Source of the DNA: Trametes villosa
Taxonomy: Eukaryota > Basidiomycota > Agaricomycetes > Polyporales > Polyporaceae
Assembly: GCA_002964805.2 (NCBI GenBank)
Contig: PUDQ02000102.1
Coordinates: 496,001 to 560,000, forward strand
Direction of reading: 5' to 3'
Length of the DNA: 64,000 nt
Both the position numbers and the translations under genes were made by a program. Below the pieces are notes generated by a model. The model was not told where the DNA came from and did no database searches. It saw nothing but the letters and a program-made list of their open reading frames with translations. Shown in pieces: positions 11,325-22,503 of this stretch (the first letter of the stretch is position 1; the number at the start of each line of letters is the position of its first letter).

Positions 11325-14300
11325 ATGCTGTCCGTGTTCAACAAGCGAAGCAAGACCTACAGCCAGAGCAAGAAGAAGTTCTCGACGATTACGGGCATCC
11401 GACGAGCACAATCCCCGCCCTCACCCGCGTCGTTTGTCTCGCCGGAGATTGTAGAGATCAATGAGCAGGGCCCGTTCGGTGGGAGCTTTCCAGAAGACCG
11501 CGCGCCCAGCTTTGAGCGCTCTGCCGCCGTCGCCGCCTCCGCCGCATCGCCTCAGCTCAAGCTCTCGTTCGACGCCAGCGAGCCTCTCTTCCCGCCCAGC
11601 ATCCTCTCACAGTCTCAGGCCCAGCCGGGGAGTCGCACCCCACCCAAACGAAACGTCTCTCTTCCCAATGGAGGCCGAGCTGTCCCGGATGGGAGCAGTA
11701 CTCGAGTGCGGGAGGAGAATACGATCTGGGAAGAGCCCTTACAGGTATGTGATCATCCATCCACGCGTGGCGGCACCAGTTAGTGTAGCATGTGGTCCGC
11801 TTTGGCTTGAGGGGCATCCCATGAATGCCCCTCTCTCGTACGTACGAATGCCTCACGTCGTATGTTTCGCGCTCTCCTTACTAGCAAGCGGTACCTTACA
11901 ATGAACTCATGATAGCCTTGCTGAATCATATGAGGCTGTCATGAACTCATTATGGGGGAGGCCTCCGATTGTAAGGCTATCAACTACGGAAGCCGAAGGC
12001 TGCGATATTTGTTGCTCGCGGGACGAACAGTGTTCACGTATGAATAAGGGGTAAAACCTCTTGAACAATGCCCTGCCAATCATACGTATTGAGCTAGTCG
12101 TTCTGCCTTAGTCACCTTCAGTGCACTTGGTTCGCTATGAAGAGCTTCGCACTGGACATACTGGAGCTGTTCTTGGTCGACATGGCTGGAATTGGTCAAT
12201 GGCTGCCCGAACCGACCTGACATAACCCCGGCCTGTACGAAGGTCTCCGCGTGCTTCCCCCTCATGGACCGTGGACTTGGCCATATGGGTTTTTCGGAGC
12301 TATTCTATGGCCCTGATTGCTTGGCTTATGGCTAGATGCTAAGTACACTGTGAATGCCTGGTGTAGCCAGCCTACAGCTGAGGCTACTGGTTGCGAGCTA
12401 CAGGAAACGCAATCGCTCAGCCTCCGGCTGCCTTGAGGATAGCATGCAGTCACGCCTCAGACGAGATGATGCCTCCGATACCAACCATTTGCATCCCGTC
12501 TCTTACGCTTCATCGTCTCTGACATCATTTACAGCCGAATCGCCTCCAGGTGGATACATCCGTGCAGAACTCGCGTAGCTTCGAGGATATATCGGAAAGT
12601 GTATGTATATCCGACTATATGCGCCTACCCCTCAAGCTTACGCGCATACACAGAGCGCCGCGCACTCCATACGGAAGCCCACGCCATCGCCCATCAGGAT
12701 ACCCAACAACTCGACCAGCGCAAAGATCAGGGTACAATCTTCAGCAGAAGAGAGCGCTGGCACGGGCAAGAACCTCCCTCCACCGCTTCCCACCCGTCCA
12801 CCGAGCCCCTCATCCGCCGTAACAGATGACATCTCGTCAGCTGTGTCCGGCACGAGCATGGCTCGTGCGCTGGTCGCGACATCGTTCGTGCTGTCCAACG
12901 AGTCGCGCGCGTCCAAGTACAAGTCCGGCATGACGCGTCAGGACTCGGCCACTCTCCCCCGGGGCGAGCATCCGCTCATCAATTCTCCGTATATGCGCGA
13001 GCGGCGCGCTAGCAGCGGCGAGCCAGGCAGCGCGCGTTCTTCCTCCGTCCCCCCAGTCCCCCGACTGCCGTCGCGCGCGGAGCTCGGCCTGAGCATCGAC
13101 GGCGCAGCTTCCGGACTGAAGAGTCAGCGCAATTCGGTCACGCTGGTGCTGGAGAACGGGGACAACAACCAGCTCGTCCCGCCGCCGCAGCTGAAGCGGC
13201 CGAAGAGCACAGGCCGGCTGCGGATGGAACAGACGATCAGCATGCCGCCCATTTCTCCCATCTCCGAGGCTTCGTCACCAGCGCCCTCGGTACCTGAAAC
13301 ACCAGGGCTGGCCGTGCTGGGCACGACGAACCTCTCTAACGCGTCGAGTCGATCGCTAGGGAACCCGCTCGCTCAGCAGCGCGGCCTCAACCTGTCGGAG
13401 AGCAACACCAGCTTGTCCTCGCTCGGCACGGAGTCGTCGAACCATGCGCGTGCCGCGACGGAGCCTGGGATGGCCTACAGCAGCGCCGGGGAGAGACGAC
13501 CATCCAATGCGACGAAACCCAAAGGTCCTATGGCGCCGGGATACGACAGGAATGCCGCGGCTATGCCGGGCACGATGCGGTCCTCCGGGGCGTTCGCAGT
13601 TACGAACGGCCGTCTCGCAGTGACGCGTACGATATCCGAGAGCGGCGTTCCGCGCAACCAGACATCGGGACCTACCAGGCCTGCGGTGCTCCTTCCCATC
13701 GGTGAGCGGCCCACATCGGTGCTTGTTCCTCCGTCTCCCAAGCCATCCATTGCCTCTACTCGGGTCGGTCCGAATCCCCCGGTCGCCGAGACACCCGTGG
13801 ACTCTCCAGACCTTTTGGACAGCTTCCCTCTTCAGATCGCGCGCGAGCGTTCAGCCGGACCCCCACCTCCCCTCCCTTTGGGGCGTCGCTCAGAGGACAA
13901 CAACGTTATCCCGACCCCCCTCCAGAGCTCGAGCGGCGAGTCGATATCGGGCGCATCCATGAACCGCCAGACGTTCCCCGAGACACCGAACGCATTCTCC
14001 CCGCTCTGGTCGGGCACCTTCGCGTCTCCTCCCACTAGTGCGCCCCGCAGCTCTCTGGACCAGAGTCTGGTGGGCCGTAACGGTAGCATGATGCGCGCGC
14101 CGGGCTTCATCGACATGACGCGCATGGCGCCCCGAGGGGCGGCCGGTCGGGTCTCGAGCAGCATCTTCGCAAAGCCGTCTACCCGCTCGTCGCGTGTGCC
14201 CCCGACGCCCCCTCTCACGGGCGAGAGCACGAACGGTTCCCAGCCTGACAGCCCTGTGACCGAGGACGCGCCTGTCCCGCTGGCAATTAAGCGCCTCACC

Positions 14301-16439
14301 GCTATCGAGGAGCAGGTCGCGTCTCGGAGCGTGTCGCAGTACTCGACAATCCCCGAGCCGCCTACCAGTGGTGCACAGTTCGGCGGTGAGGCGTTCCTGG
14401 TGCAGCAACTGCAACAGCAGGAGCAGCGGCAGCAACAGCAGCTGCAGCAACCGCCAGCAGCGAAACCGCGGGGTGGGAGGGAGCGGTCTGAATCCGTGTC
14501 TGCTCATTCCAGGGACGGCAGCGTCGCGGCGAGCCAGGCACACAGCCAGGCACCCACGCAACTGTCGTCCAACCCGTCCGCTGCCGCTCAGGCAAAGGCT
14601 GCAGAGGCGTCTTCCCACCGCCGTATGCGCTCCGTCACGAACCCGGACGAGCCGCTCGCGTCTCCACCCCCATCGTACCCAGCTACCTTCGATCCCACTA
14701 CGCTTACACACCCTCGCGCGGGCACGGCGGACTCGTCGGAACAGTCATTCCGATCGAGCATCCACTCCAGCTCGACGCACCTGCAGGCATCCTCGTCGCA
14801 AAGCTCCATCCCGCAGAAGCGTTCGCTCTCCCCGTTCCCGTCGCCTCCGCCGTCTTCTATCCCTCTACCGCCGTCTCCTGGTCGCTCCAGAATGGACGCC
14901 CATGCATCGTCGATCAGCGTGGAGCAGCCCCCGCCCCCTTACATGGAGATGGCTCGCATCTCGACGCCGCCAGTCCCGCCCGTGCCTACCCCGCCAACCC
15001 CGCCGACTCACTCTCCCGCACCCTCTCCTGCGCCCAACTCGAGGTTCGTGATCGGGGACCCACCAGCACCTCCAAGCACTCCCTTGCGCGCCGCGTTCAC
15101 GCCTGATACTACGCCCTCAAAACGTCTCCCCCGGACACGCCCGCCCCTCCCGCATGGTCCGAGGAAGCCGAGCCAGAGCTCAGCTGCGGCGCGCATGCGC
15201 GCGGGCTCTGTCTCATCGGTGAACAGCAACGTCGCAGGCGGTTCATCACGCATGATGTCGATGACATCGCACTCTGCGCCGCGCTTCCAGCCTTCGCGCG
15301 TCAACTTCCGCGGGCTGACGATGGAGGCGGCGCAGTGGACGTTGACCTCGCAGCAGCTGCAACACATCGTCTCGACTGCGATCCGGCAGTCTGCCGACGC
15401 CTCGGCCATCAGGATCCTCCCGCAGGACACGCTGGAGCGCGAGCTGCCGACGGAGATGGACCGGCTGGAGGCGCGCGCGGGCGAGCTGAAGACGAACTAC
15501 AAGCTCAGCGTGCGGCGGCGGAACGCGATGCTCGCGACGCTGGCGCGCATCGCGGAGGGCACCGAGCACGTTGAGCCGGGCACGGCCACGCGTGTGGCGG
15601 AGGAACTGAGCGACCTGAACGAGTATCTCGACCTGGCCGCCGAGGAGCTGTACACGGTGACGGACCAGCTCGGGCAGCTGGCGCGCCTCCGCGACCTCCA
15701 CCAGCGCAGCGCCCTCGCGATGGCGCTGCGGAAGCTGAACAACAGCTTCCTGAAGCAGGTCGGGGAGGTTCAGCGCCTGCGCGACATGGTGGAGACGCTC
15801 GAGGCGGAGCGCGACGAGGCGTGGCAGGAGGCGCAGGAGGTCGCACAGGAGTTCGACGACTTCACCGAGCGCATCATGGTCGAGCCCGCCCCGTCGTCGT
15901 CGTCGGCGACGCCGAGCCGCCGCTCGAGCCGCGTCATGATCGCGCGCAAGAACAGCCAGCGCGCGTCCAAGGCGGGCCTGCGCTCCTCGATGTACAGGCG
16001 GAGCCAGCGCTCGTCGACGGCGAGCAGCCACCGCTACAGCGGCGCGGCGTCGCCTGGAGCGTGGGTGCCTCCAGGCAACTCGGAGGATATCCCACCTGTC
16101 CCGCCTATTCCCATCCGCCGCGACCTCATCCGCTTCCCGTCCGGCGATCTGCCTACGCGGAGCTCAATGGGTACGTCCGCTCGTTGCGGCAGTTTGATGA
16201 AGATGACTGACATCACGACAGATTCGCCTTCATCCGAGCTTCGTGCGATGGTGCAGGCGCAGAAGGAGCTGTGCGAGATGCTGGGCATTTCTCTGGAAGA
16301 ACTCAAGGTCACGCATCAGCCCTCTCGCCGCCAGTCCATGTCCGCACTGCCCGGCCTCAAGAGCCCGACGTCTGCTGCGCCGACGCGGCGCAACTCCGAC
16401 ATCGTCACGCCCAACCACCAGCGCACCTTCAAAGTGTAG
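11325..16439 (+). CDS. Large Ser/Pro-rich coiled-coil protein, unknown function (1406 aa)
   Basis: Model: exons 11325-11744, 12535-12600, 12654-16170 and 16222-16439. The first intron (790 nt) is far longer than the others (53 and 51 nt). Its acceptor has a good branch point (CTGAC) and both joins keep phase 0. The N-terminal two thirds are low-complexity Ser/Pro/Thr-rich with many proline clusters (PPPLP, PPVPP) and a Gln-rich run near 14400-14450. The C-terminal part (about 15290-15900) is a long, strongly helical coiled coil with regular Leu/Glu/Arg spacing, then a basic Ser-rich segment and a short final helix. There is no signal peptide or TM segment. I do not recognise the family; a cytoskeletal, polarity or scaffold role is only a guess from the layout. 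Confidence 0.85.
11894..11981. repeat. Nested direct and inverted repeats inside intron 1
   Basis: ATGAACTCAT occurs at 11901-11910 and again at 11941-11950, exactly 40 bp apart. CCTTACAAT (11894-11902) is the exact reverse complement of ATTGTAAGG (11968-11976), and GATAGCCTT (11911-11919) of AAGGCTATC (11973-11981). Together they could fold into a stem or mark a small inserted element in the unusually long intron. Confidence 0.6.
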
Positions 16440-17799
16440 TAATTTACCATGGGACACGCAGTACGTCACATCTCTCTCCCCTCGTACTTCCTATGGGCTG
16501 CTCACAGCATGATGCGCGCAGATACTCATGACTTAACGCCTATTTATTGTCTGAGACATTCGTTCGTTCTAATGAAGTACAGTACAGCTCCCCGGTCCGC
16601 GCCCTCACCACCACGTTCCTTTGGCTATTTACACTACTTATCTCCCCACGCAAATACCTCGTCGCATGTCGCATGTTCCCTGCATCCGGACCTCGCTGCC
16701 ACTTGTGGCAGATACATATATCCCTCTTGTTGTATAGTCGCCCTGCTCTATCTGTTCGCTGCAGGTTTGCTCTCGTACGTACCGCGTAGAATGACATATG
16801 TTACTGATGTCCGTTACACAACTTGGGCGAGACATCCGTCAAGAGTGTGGGCAATGCCCAACAGTTACGTTGCAACTCTTTCCACTATGGATACCGGATG
16901 AGCAAGGTCCGTTCGCCATTCGGCCTTTATCTGGGTGTTACGCCTAGCTCGTTATGCTATGCCGCTTGTTCCACCCTGTAAGAATGTGCTGTCTAGACTG
17001 TACGCAGGATATGCATCGCTCACTTGCAGACCACGCCCACTCCGGGGCGGACGATGCTCGAAGAACATATATGATATGTTACAGTAAACGATACAACTTC
17101 TGCTGTCTAACGAACGATCAGGATGCGGGGATGCTAGCGGGAATCGGGGAACAGCGCCACACAGCGAAGAGACACAGCGTACACCGAACGCGCGGAGGGG
17201 GCGGATATGAGGGGGGTGGTGTACGGGGGTGGGGAAGACGCGAAGAGACGACAGGGAGGGGGAGGGACAGGGAGTGTGTATGCCAGAGAACAAAGCTAGC
17301 GAACGCGAATGCAGATGCGAGGTGCGAAGACGAGACGAGACAGGGCGATTAACGATGAGCGATGGAGAGGTGCGGCGGCGTCCGCACGCGGTATAACCCA
17401 ACAGCGCGGCGGGAGCGGGAGCGGGGGAGGGGAGATGGTACGGTTCCTAGTATGTCCAAGACTTAAGGGCCAGAGGCAATGAGGTATCGTGCGTAGAGCC
17501 GGGATGCGTGTGCGTGTATGTATGCAATCGTGGCTGCCGCCGCGGTGTCGCGCCAATCGAGAGGGATGTTGAGCGGGTGTGAGGGGTGGGGGAAGTCGGC
17601 GCGGGGTGGTGTGGATGGCAGCGAGCCGCGGGGGGCCATTAGAACCTGAGAGTGAATAACGTAGAGGATAAGAAGTGCGTGAAACGATCGTGAACGAGTG
17701 TGTGTGAGGGCGACGCCCATCCAAACGTGAGAAGTCCAATCCAAATCCCATTATCAAAAAAGAAGAATCTCAACCAGCGGCGAGCAGCACTCACGTCAC
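16440..17799. other. Intergenic region between convergent genes (3' UTRs)
   Basis: This interval holds the 3' ends of two convergent genes. The left part (16440-16900) is T/C-rich and likely 3' UTR of the plus-strand gene. About 17190-17450 is purine-rich on the plus strand (GGGGAGGGG-type runs). No coding frame stands out. Confidence 0.5.
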
Positions 17800-20700
17800 T
17801 CACGGCGTGCCGTGGTGCCCAAACGCCCGCAGTTTTCGGAGGATCGCGTCCATCTCCGGCTGGTGCGACGACCGGTCCAAAATCTGCCCAATCGACGGCG
17901 ACGCGCTCACACGCGAGCTCGTCGTATAGCTCGCGCTGCCCGTCCCGGAAGAGGTCGACGAGGACAGCGAGGACCCGGAGAGCCTGCGTTGGACCGCACG
18001 CGAGCGGTCGGGGCTCTCTTCCCCCTTCCTCGAGGGCGGTAGGAACTCCGCATCGGTTCGCGGTGTCTCGGGGATGACCGACAGGGTCGAGGAGAGCGTG
18101 GAGAGCGAAGGCAGCGAACAGAGCGTCGAACTATCCGAGCGCGCGTGCGGGTCGCGCTCGCGCTCTCCTCTACCTTCCGCGTTCGGCGACTCCGCCCGCG
18201 CATCCAGCACGTCGATCCCGATGCCCAGCCCCGTCTTCACGCTCGCGCTCGCGCGGGCCGTTCCCACCAGCGCGGGAGACCCGGCGTTCGACACAGGAAG
18301 CACCGGTGAACTTGTCCGACGCGCCTGCTTCTGCTTTTGTGCCGACGACGGGGGTAGCAAGTGTGCAGGGGCGTCCGGCAGCGTGTTCGACCGCCGCAAG
18401 CGTGCCGTCGCGGACATGCGCTGGGGCGGTGGCGGTGATGCCTGGGTGCTTGTTGGTGGGCTGACCGCAAGCGGCGCGATGAACTCCGAGATCGTCGTCT
18501 GCATCTCGTACAAGCCCTCTTCGGTGCTCCCCGCGGGCGAGTCGATCGACATGCGCACCGAGTCCAGCGCACCCATGCACGGGCTCGTATCCGAGAAGCC
18601 AAGACTCAGATTCGACCGCGGGCTCGCCACGCTCTCGCTGCACGACCGCTGCCTCGAGCGCGGCGTAGACCGTCCAGGGAGTGTCGAACTATCCGCCCGC
18701 GCAGGCGGCGCCCCCACCCGCTTCTCGAGCGGCGCCTGCCCCCCGCCGCTCTGGCTCGCGTTCGCGACGAGCCAGCGGAGGCCCTTGAGCTCGCGCTCGC
18801 GGCGGTGCGCGTCCTGCTCGAGCGCGTCGATACGCCGCAGGAACTCGTGCTTCTCCATCCCGTGGCGCTCGGTGAGCGTGAGCAGGTACGCCATGAGGCG
18901 CGCGTACTTCGCGGTCTGCGTGCGGAGCGCCTCGCGCAGCTCCTCTGGGGAGGCGTGTTCGTCCTCAAGTATACGCTTTACTGCGTCCTGGCGCATCGGG
19001 GTGCGCGCTGGAGAGCCCTCCCGCTCGCTTCGCGCAGGGGAAGGTGGCGGGTTGCCAAGCGACTCCGGGGTTTTCGGCCCTGGAGCCGCGTCTTTGGGTG
19101 GGAGGGGTGGCAACGTCTTGTGTGGACTAGGCGGGGACGACAGGGATTTGTGCGGGCTAGGAGGCGATGGCGTAGAAGTGGCGTTGGGCCGGGAAATCGA
19201 GGACAGCAGGAGCGGCTGGAGCGAGGCACTAGCGGGGGGCGAGGGCAGCGGCTCGGTCGGTGGACCGGTGCTAGGCGGGGTGTGCGCATGCCACGTCCGC
19301 ATCAGCGGCGGGGGGACCTTCTTCGCGCCCGGCGAGGACGTCGACTTGCTCCGTGCCAAGGAGGAGACGGTGCCCCCCGAGGACGCCGTGCTCTCGTTGC
19401 CCGACTGCCCCGACGTCGAGGGCGAGTCCGTGCCTAGCGCTCCGGAGCGCCGCGCGCGCAGAGGCGCTGCAGGGGTCGCTTCCTGCTTCGGCTTGCTGAA
19501 GTGCAGAATGCTGACGTGCCGCCGCTGCTGGCGCTCCTGCATGGCGCTCCGGCCCATGGATCCCCCCAGCGCGCCCTGGGTGCCGCCAGACACCGACACC
19601 GTGCCTCGTCGCGGGGCTGGCGATTCGGCGGTCCCGATCTCGAAGTGGTCCTTCCGGAGCAGGCTCTCTTCCTTGTATGAGGTCGCCGTATGAGGCCCGT
19701 CGACCGGTGGGATCGGAAACTGCATGGACGACTGAATGGACGTCGCCGAGGGCGCCTCCGACGTAGGCGAGTCGGGGCCCGCGCGGTCATGCAAGCCAGG
19801 CGTCGGCGCAGGCGCAGACGCGGGCAGCCCGCTCTGGCTGGGACGGCGCACAGAGCCGAGGTGTCCAGGGGGACGCGGGGCCGAGCGCGGTGCATGGAAA
19901 TTCTCCGTCCCCCCGGCGACGCTGTGCGGCGGGGATATGGTGATGATCGGGCGCGCGGAAGACGAGCTGGACTGCTTGCGCCCGTGGCTGTCGTTGCTGC
20001 GCCGGCTGTGCTCGAACGACGTCGACTTTTGCGGGCGGAGGTTGCGGAGCGTAGCGGTCGGGATGCCCGAGGGGATGCGCTGGTGCGTGCCCGTGCGCGG
20101 CGGGGTCGCTGGGTTCGAAGGCTCGCCTTCGAGCTGGGGAAGCCCGAGCGAGGGAGGGGAGACACTGAGCGGAGGAAGGGAAGCTGGCACCGCCTTCTGC
20201 GGCGGGGAGCTTGGGCCGGCGCTGGGGAGGTGGTCAGTGTCAAGTCGTGGCTTCAACCCAAGGGTAGTCGCATGCACACTTCAAGTTGACTATCCGCTAT
20301 CGATGGGTTCCCGAGGCTAGATGGGGCCAAGACGTGGCAGACGGGTCGTCTGACCTATCCCAGGCGCAAGCGCTTCGTGGCGCCGCAGTCGAATGGTAGT
20401 CGCATGATCGAGGCGAGTAGTAGCAAGCCTGACATAGTCCATGCCAGTGGGTTCGAGATCCGTATACGCTCATAGCGAAGAAATTGTCATGATGCATGCC
20501 CCAAGGCCGACACTAAATGCCCGTTTCGCCCGAAAAGCCCAAGAGCCTGGAGCATAATCTCTCATAGCGTGCGAGGATTGGCGGTCACCCACCGCGTGCG
20601 CTATGAAAGATTTGACCGTGCAAAGCTGCCTGCCAGACTGAACACTGTCGCCTAAGGATAAAGCTCCCGATGTAGACCGCGGGTGCACATCCGCAGCTTG

Positions 20701-21261
20701 CCGCGAACGTTAAGGTTGAACGCCGGGCGCCAACGCTGGCTGGACTACGCCAGATTGGGCAAGTACAATCAACAGGCCGGAAGAGTCCAGGCAGACGGAG
20801 AAGAGTTGATAGACGGGCGGACGGGTGGGCTAGATGACGGTGCGCATGCGGTACAGCGCCAGAAGAAGACAGGAAGATGGGCGGGCGCGCCAGAGAAGAC
20901 CGCTCTATCGACGGCTGCGCGGACGAAAATGAACGGGAGCTCACCTGGCTGTGGGCAAGTGACTCGCCGGCGCATCGATGGCGGGGACGGGGGGCACGCC
21001 CTCGTTCTTGGCTTTCTGCGCGGCCTCGGACGCTGTACGCGCGGAGGCGGGGGAGACGGCGCTGGGCTTCCGCTTCCTCGCGAGGAAGGAGAACTTGCCC
21101 TTCGTTTTCGTCGGCGTTGCGGGCTCGGCTAGGTGCGTCGGGACGGGCAGAGGGAGGTGCGACTCCGTGCTCGTCTTCGCGTCGTGGCGTCCGCGCAGCA
21201 GGTCAGAGATGTCCGAGGTGCGCGAGCGCAGGCGGCCGGCGGGGGAAAGCGCGGGCGGCAT
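17800..21261 (-). CDS. Ser/Pro-rich coiled-coil protein, unknown function (931 aa)
   Basis: Model: exon 1 at 21261-20945 (MPPALSPAGRLRSRTSDISD), a 666-nt intron, then exon 2 at 20278-17800, 931 aa. The donor is GTGAGC; the acceptor is CTTGAAG, and the join keeps phase. The protein is low-complexity, Ser/Pro-rich and basic, with many SP and TP sites. One short helical segment, at about 18770-19010 (KRILEDEHASPEELREALRT onward), looks like a coiled coil. The C-terminus ends in an amphipathic helix (MDAILRKLRAFGHHGTP). I do not recognise the family. Because exon 2 alone carries most of the protein, the position of exon 1 is less certain. It lies tail to tail with another large Ser/Pro-rich coiled-coil gene. 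Confidence 0.8.
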
Positions 21262-22108
21262 GGTGTGAGAAAGGAGCGGTTCGCGGGGGTGGGTAGAGGT
21301 GAAGTCAAGGAGAGTGTTCTGTGCTAGACGGCGGACATTCCACGGACGGCGGGACGGGGAGGCGAGAAGGGGAGGGCGAGAGGGAGTTGAAGTCTTTTAT
21401 GGCGGGAACCTAGAGCGGGGGCGCCAGCAAAGCCGGACATTGGCAGTGTGACTGGCGAGAACAAGCCCGAGCGTTGCGGGATGTGAAGGGAATCCCTCCT
21501 CCTCGCCCGACACCGAGCCCCCCTTCCACAGCTCAGTTAATTACCGTCCCGTAAGCCCCATCCGACCCTGTACGTCGCCAATCGCCACCGCAAGATTCGG
21601 ATCGTACCAGCATCACCCTCCCCCGCATGGGTCCGGTCTTGCCATTCTTGTGTTCCTGATCATTAACCGTCCCATCACGCCCGCCAGATTACTCTCACTC
21701 CCCGACCGCCTTGTCTCGACCGCCCGTCTTGTTCTTGCGCGGGAAGAAGAATCCCCGGCCCCGCGAACGTTCGCCAGTGCCCTCCTTGCCAGTCCATTGG
21801 TGCGCGGGAGCAAATTTGCAGGACCGTCTGATGCGCGAAGCGGCTGCGGGCAAGCGCGCTCAGACACACTCGCGATGCTCAGAGTCTCGGCCGCGGCTTG
21901 CGTCTTTCCCCATGTGAATCCCGCCGCGCTTCCTCCAACCTATCACTGTCCTCCACCTCCAGAAATGGGGTACGAAGCTCCGCGAACCGTCAGCCGCACT
22001 GGTCACGAAGAAGCCCTCCGGCCTGAATTTACGATGGTGGGCGCTGCTCGAGAAGACGAGTCGACGGAGCGGAGACGCTCTTGATTCGCCAAGCCCGCCG
22101 CGCGCGAT
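21262..22108. other. Upstream region between two divergent genes
   Basis: The left part (21262-21560) should hold the promoter of the minus-strand coiled-coil gene. It is GC-rich without a clear TATA box. An ORF at 21650-22083 has no coding signature and is rejected. The right end precedes the small spliced gene starting at 22109. Confidence 0.4.
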
Positions 22109-22503
22109 ATGCTACTGGTGACTAGGGCCGCGGTGGACACCTCTACGGACGGTGAACAAGATCCTTCACCTGACATTAACAGCCGCGTCGATGATTACTT
22201 CCCCCATAGCCTACTAATGGATCCTATTATCGCCGCTCACCCGGGGAGACAAGGTGTACTCTCCAGCTAGGAGCGGCGTCGCGACTAACCGCGCCCCATG
22301 TGCAGTGGCGGGCCTTACACAACTTATCAATGACGCTTCGAAGCTCGTAGTGAAAGGTGTACTTCCTCGGGCCCAGTATAACAGACTGCATATCGTGAAA
22401 CCCGATCGAACATCGTAAGTTTGATTTTGACTTCGTACTTATAAAGTTATGACTGACTATAACTAGGCATCGAGCAGCTGCACCTGGCTTGAACTATGGG
22501 TGA
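22109..22503 (+). CDS. Unrecognised small spliced gene (96 aa)
   Basis: Exons 22109-22253, 22306-22414 and 22467-22503 join in frame to give 96 aa. Both introns are 52 nt. Intron 1 has a perfect branch sequence (GACTAAC) and acceptor TGCAG. Intron 2 has donor GTAAGT and the branch/acceptor ACTATAACTAG. There is an in-frame stop at 22082, so no longer N-terminus exists in this frame. The product begins MLLVTRAAVDTSTDGEQD and has the core DDYFPHSLLMDPIIAAHPG followed by QVAGLTQLINDASKLVVKG. It then ends in a short tail. There is no signal peptide, TM segment or known motif that I can see. The splice signals are the main reason to believe it. It could also be a fragment of a larger gene that has decayed. 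Confidence 0.55.

Noticed and set aside
15246..16031. 261-aa minus-strand ORF opposite the coiled-coil gene
   Set aside because: It is an Arg/Ala/Leu-rich shadow of the plus-strand coding sequence, typical of GC-rich genes.
20380..20465. tRNA-like words (TGGTAGTCGCATG and GGGTTCGAGATCC) inside the long intron
   Set aside because: The B-box-like word has one extra base, and no acceptor stem or cloverleaf could be formed around it.
17800..21261. Several long plus-strand ORFs (for example 18074-19693)
   Set aside because: They are antisense shadows of the minus-strand Ser/Pro-rich gene; the minus frame has the coiled coil, SP/TP sites and a spliced first exon.
21650..22083. 144-aa plus-strand ORF upstream of the small spliced gene
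   Set aside because: Composition is random-like, and it is not in frame with, and cannot be spliced sensibly to, the gene at 22109.
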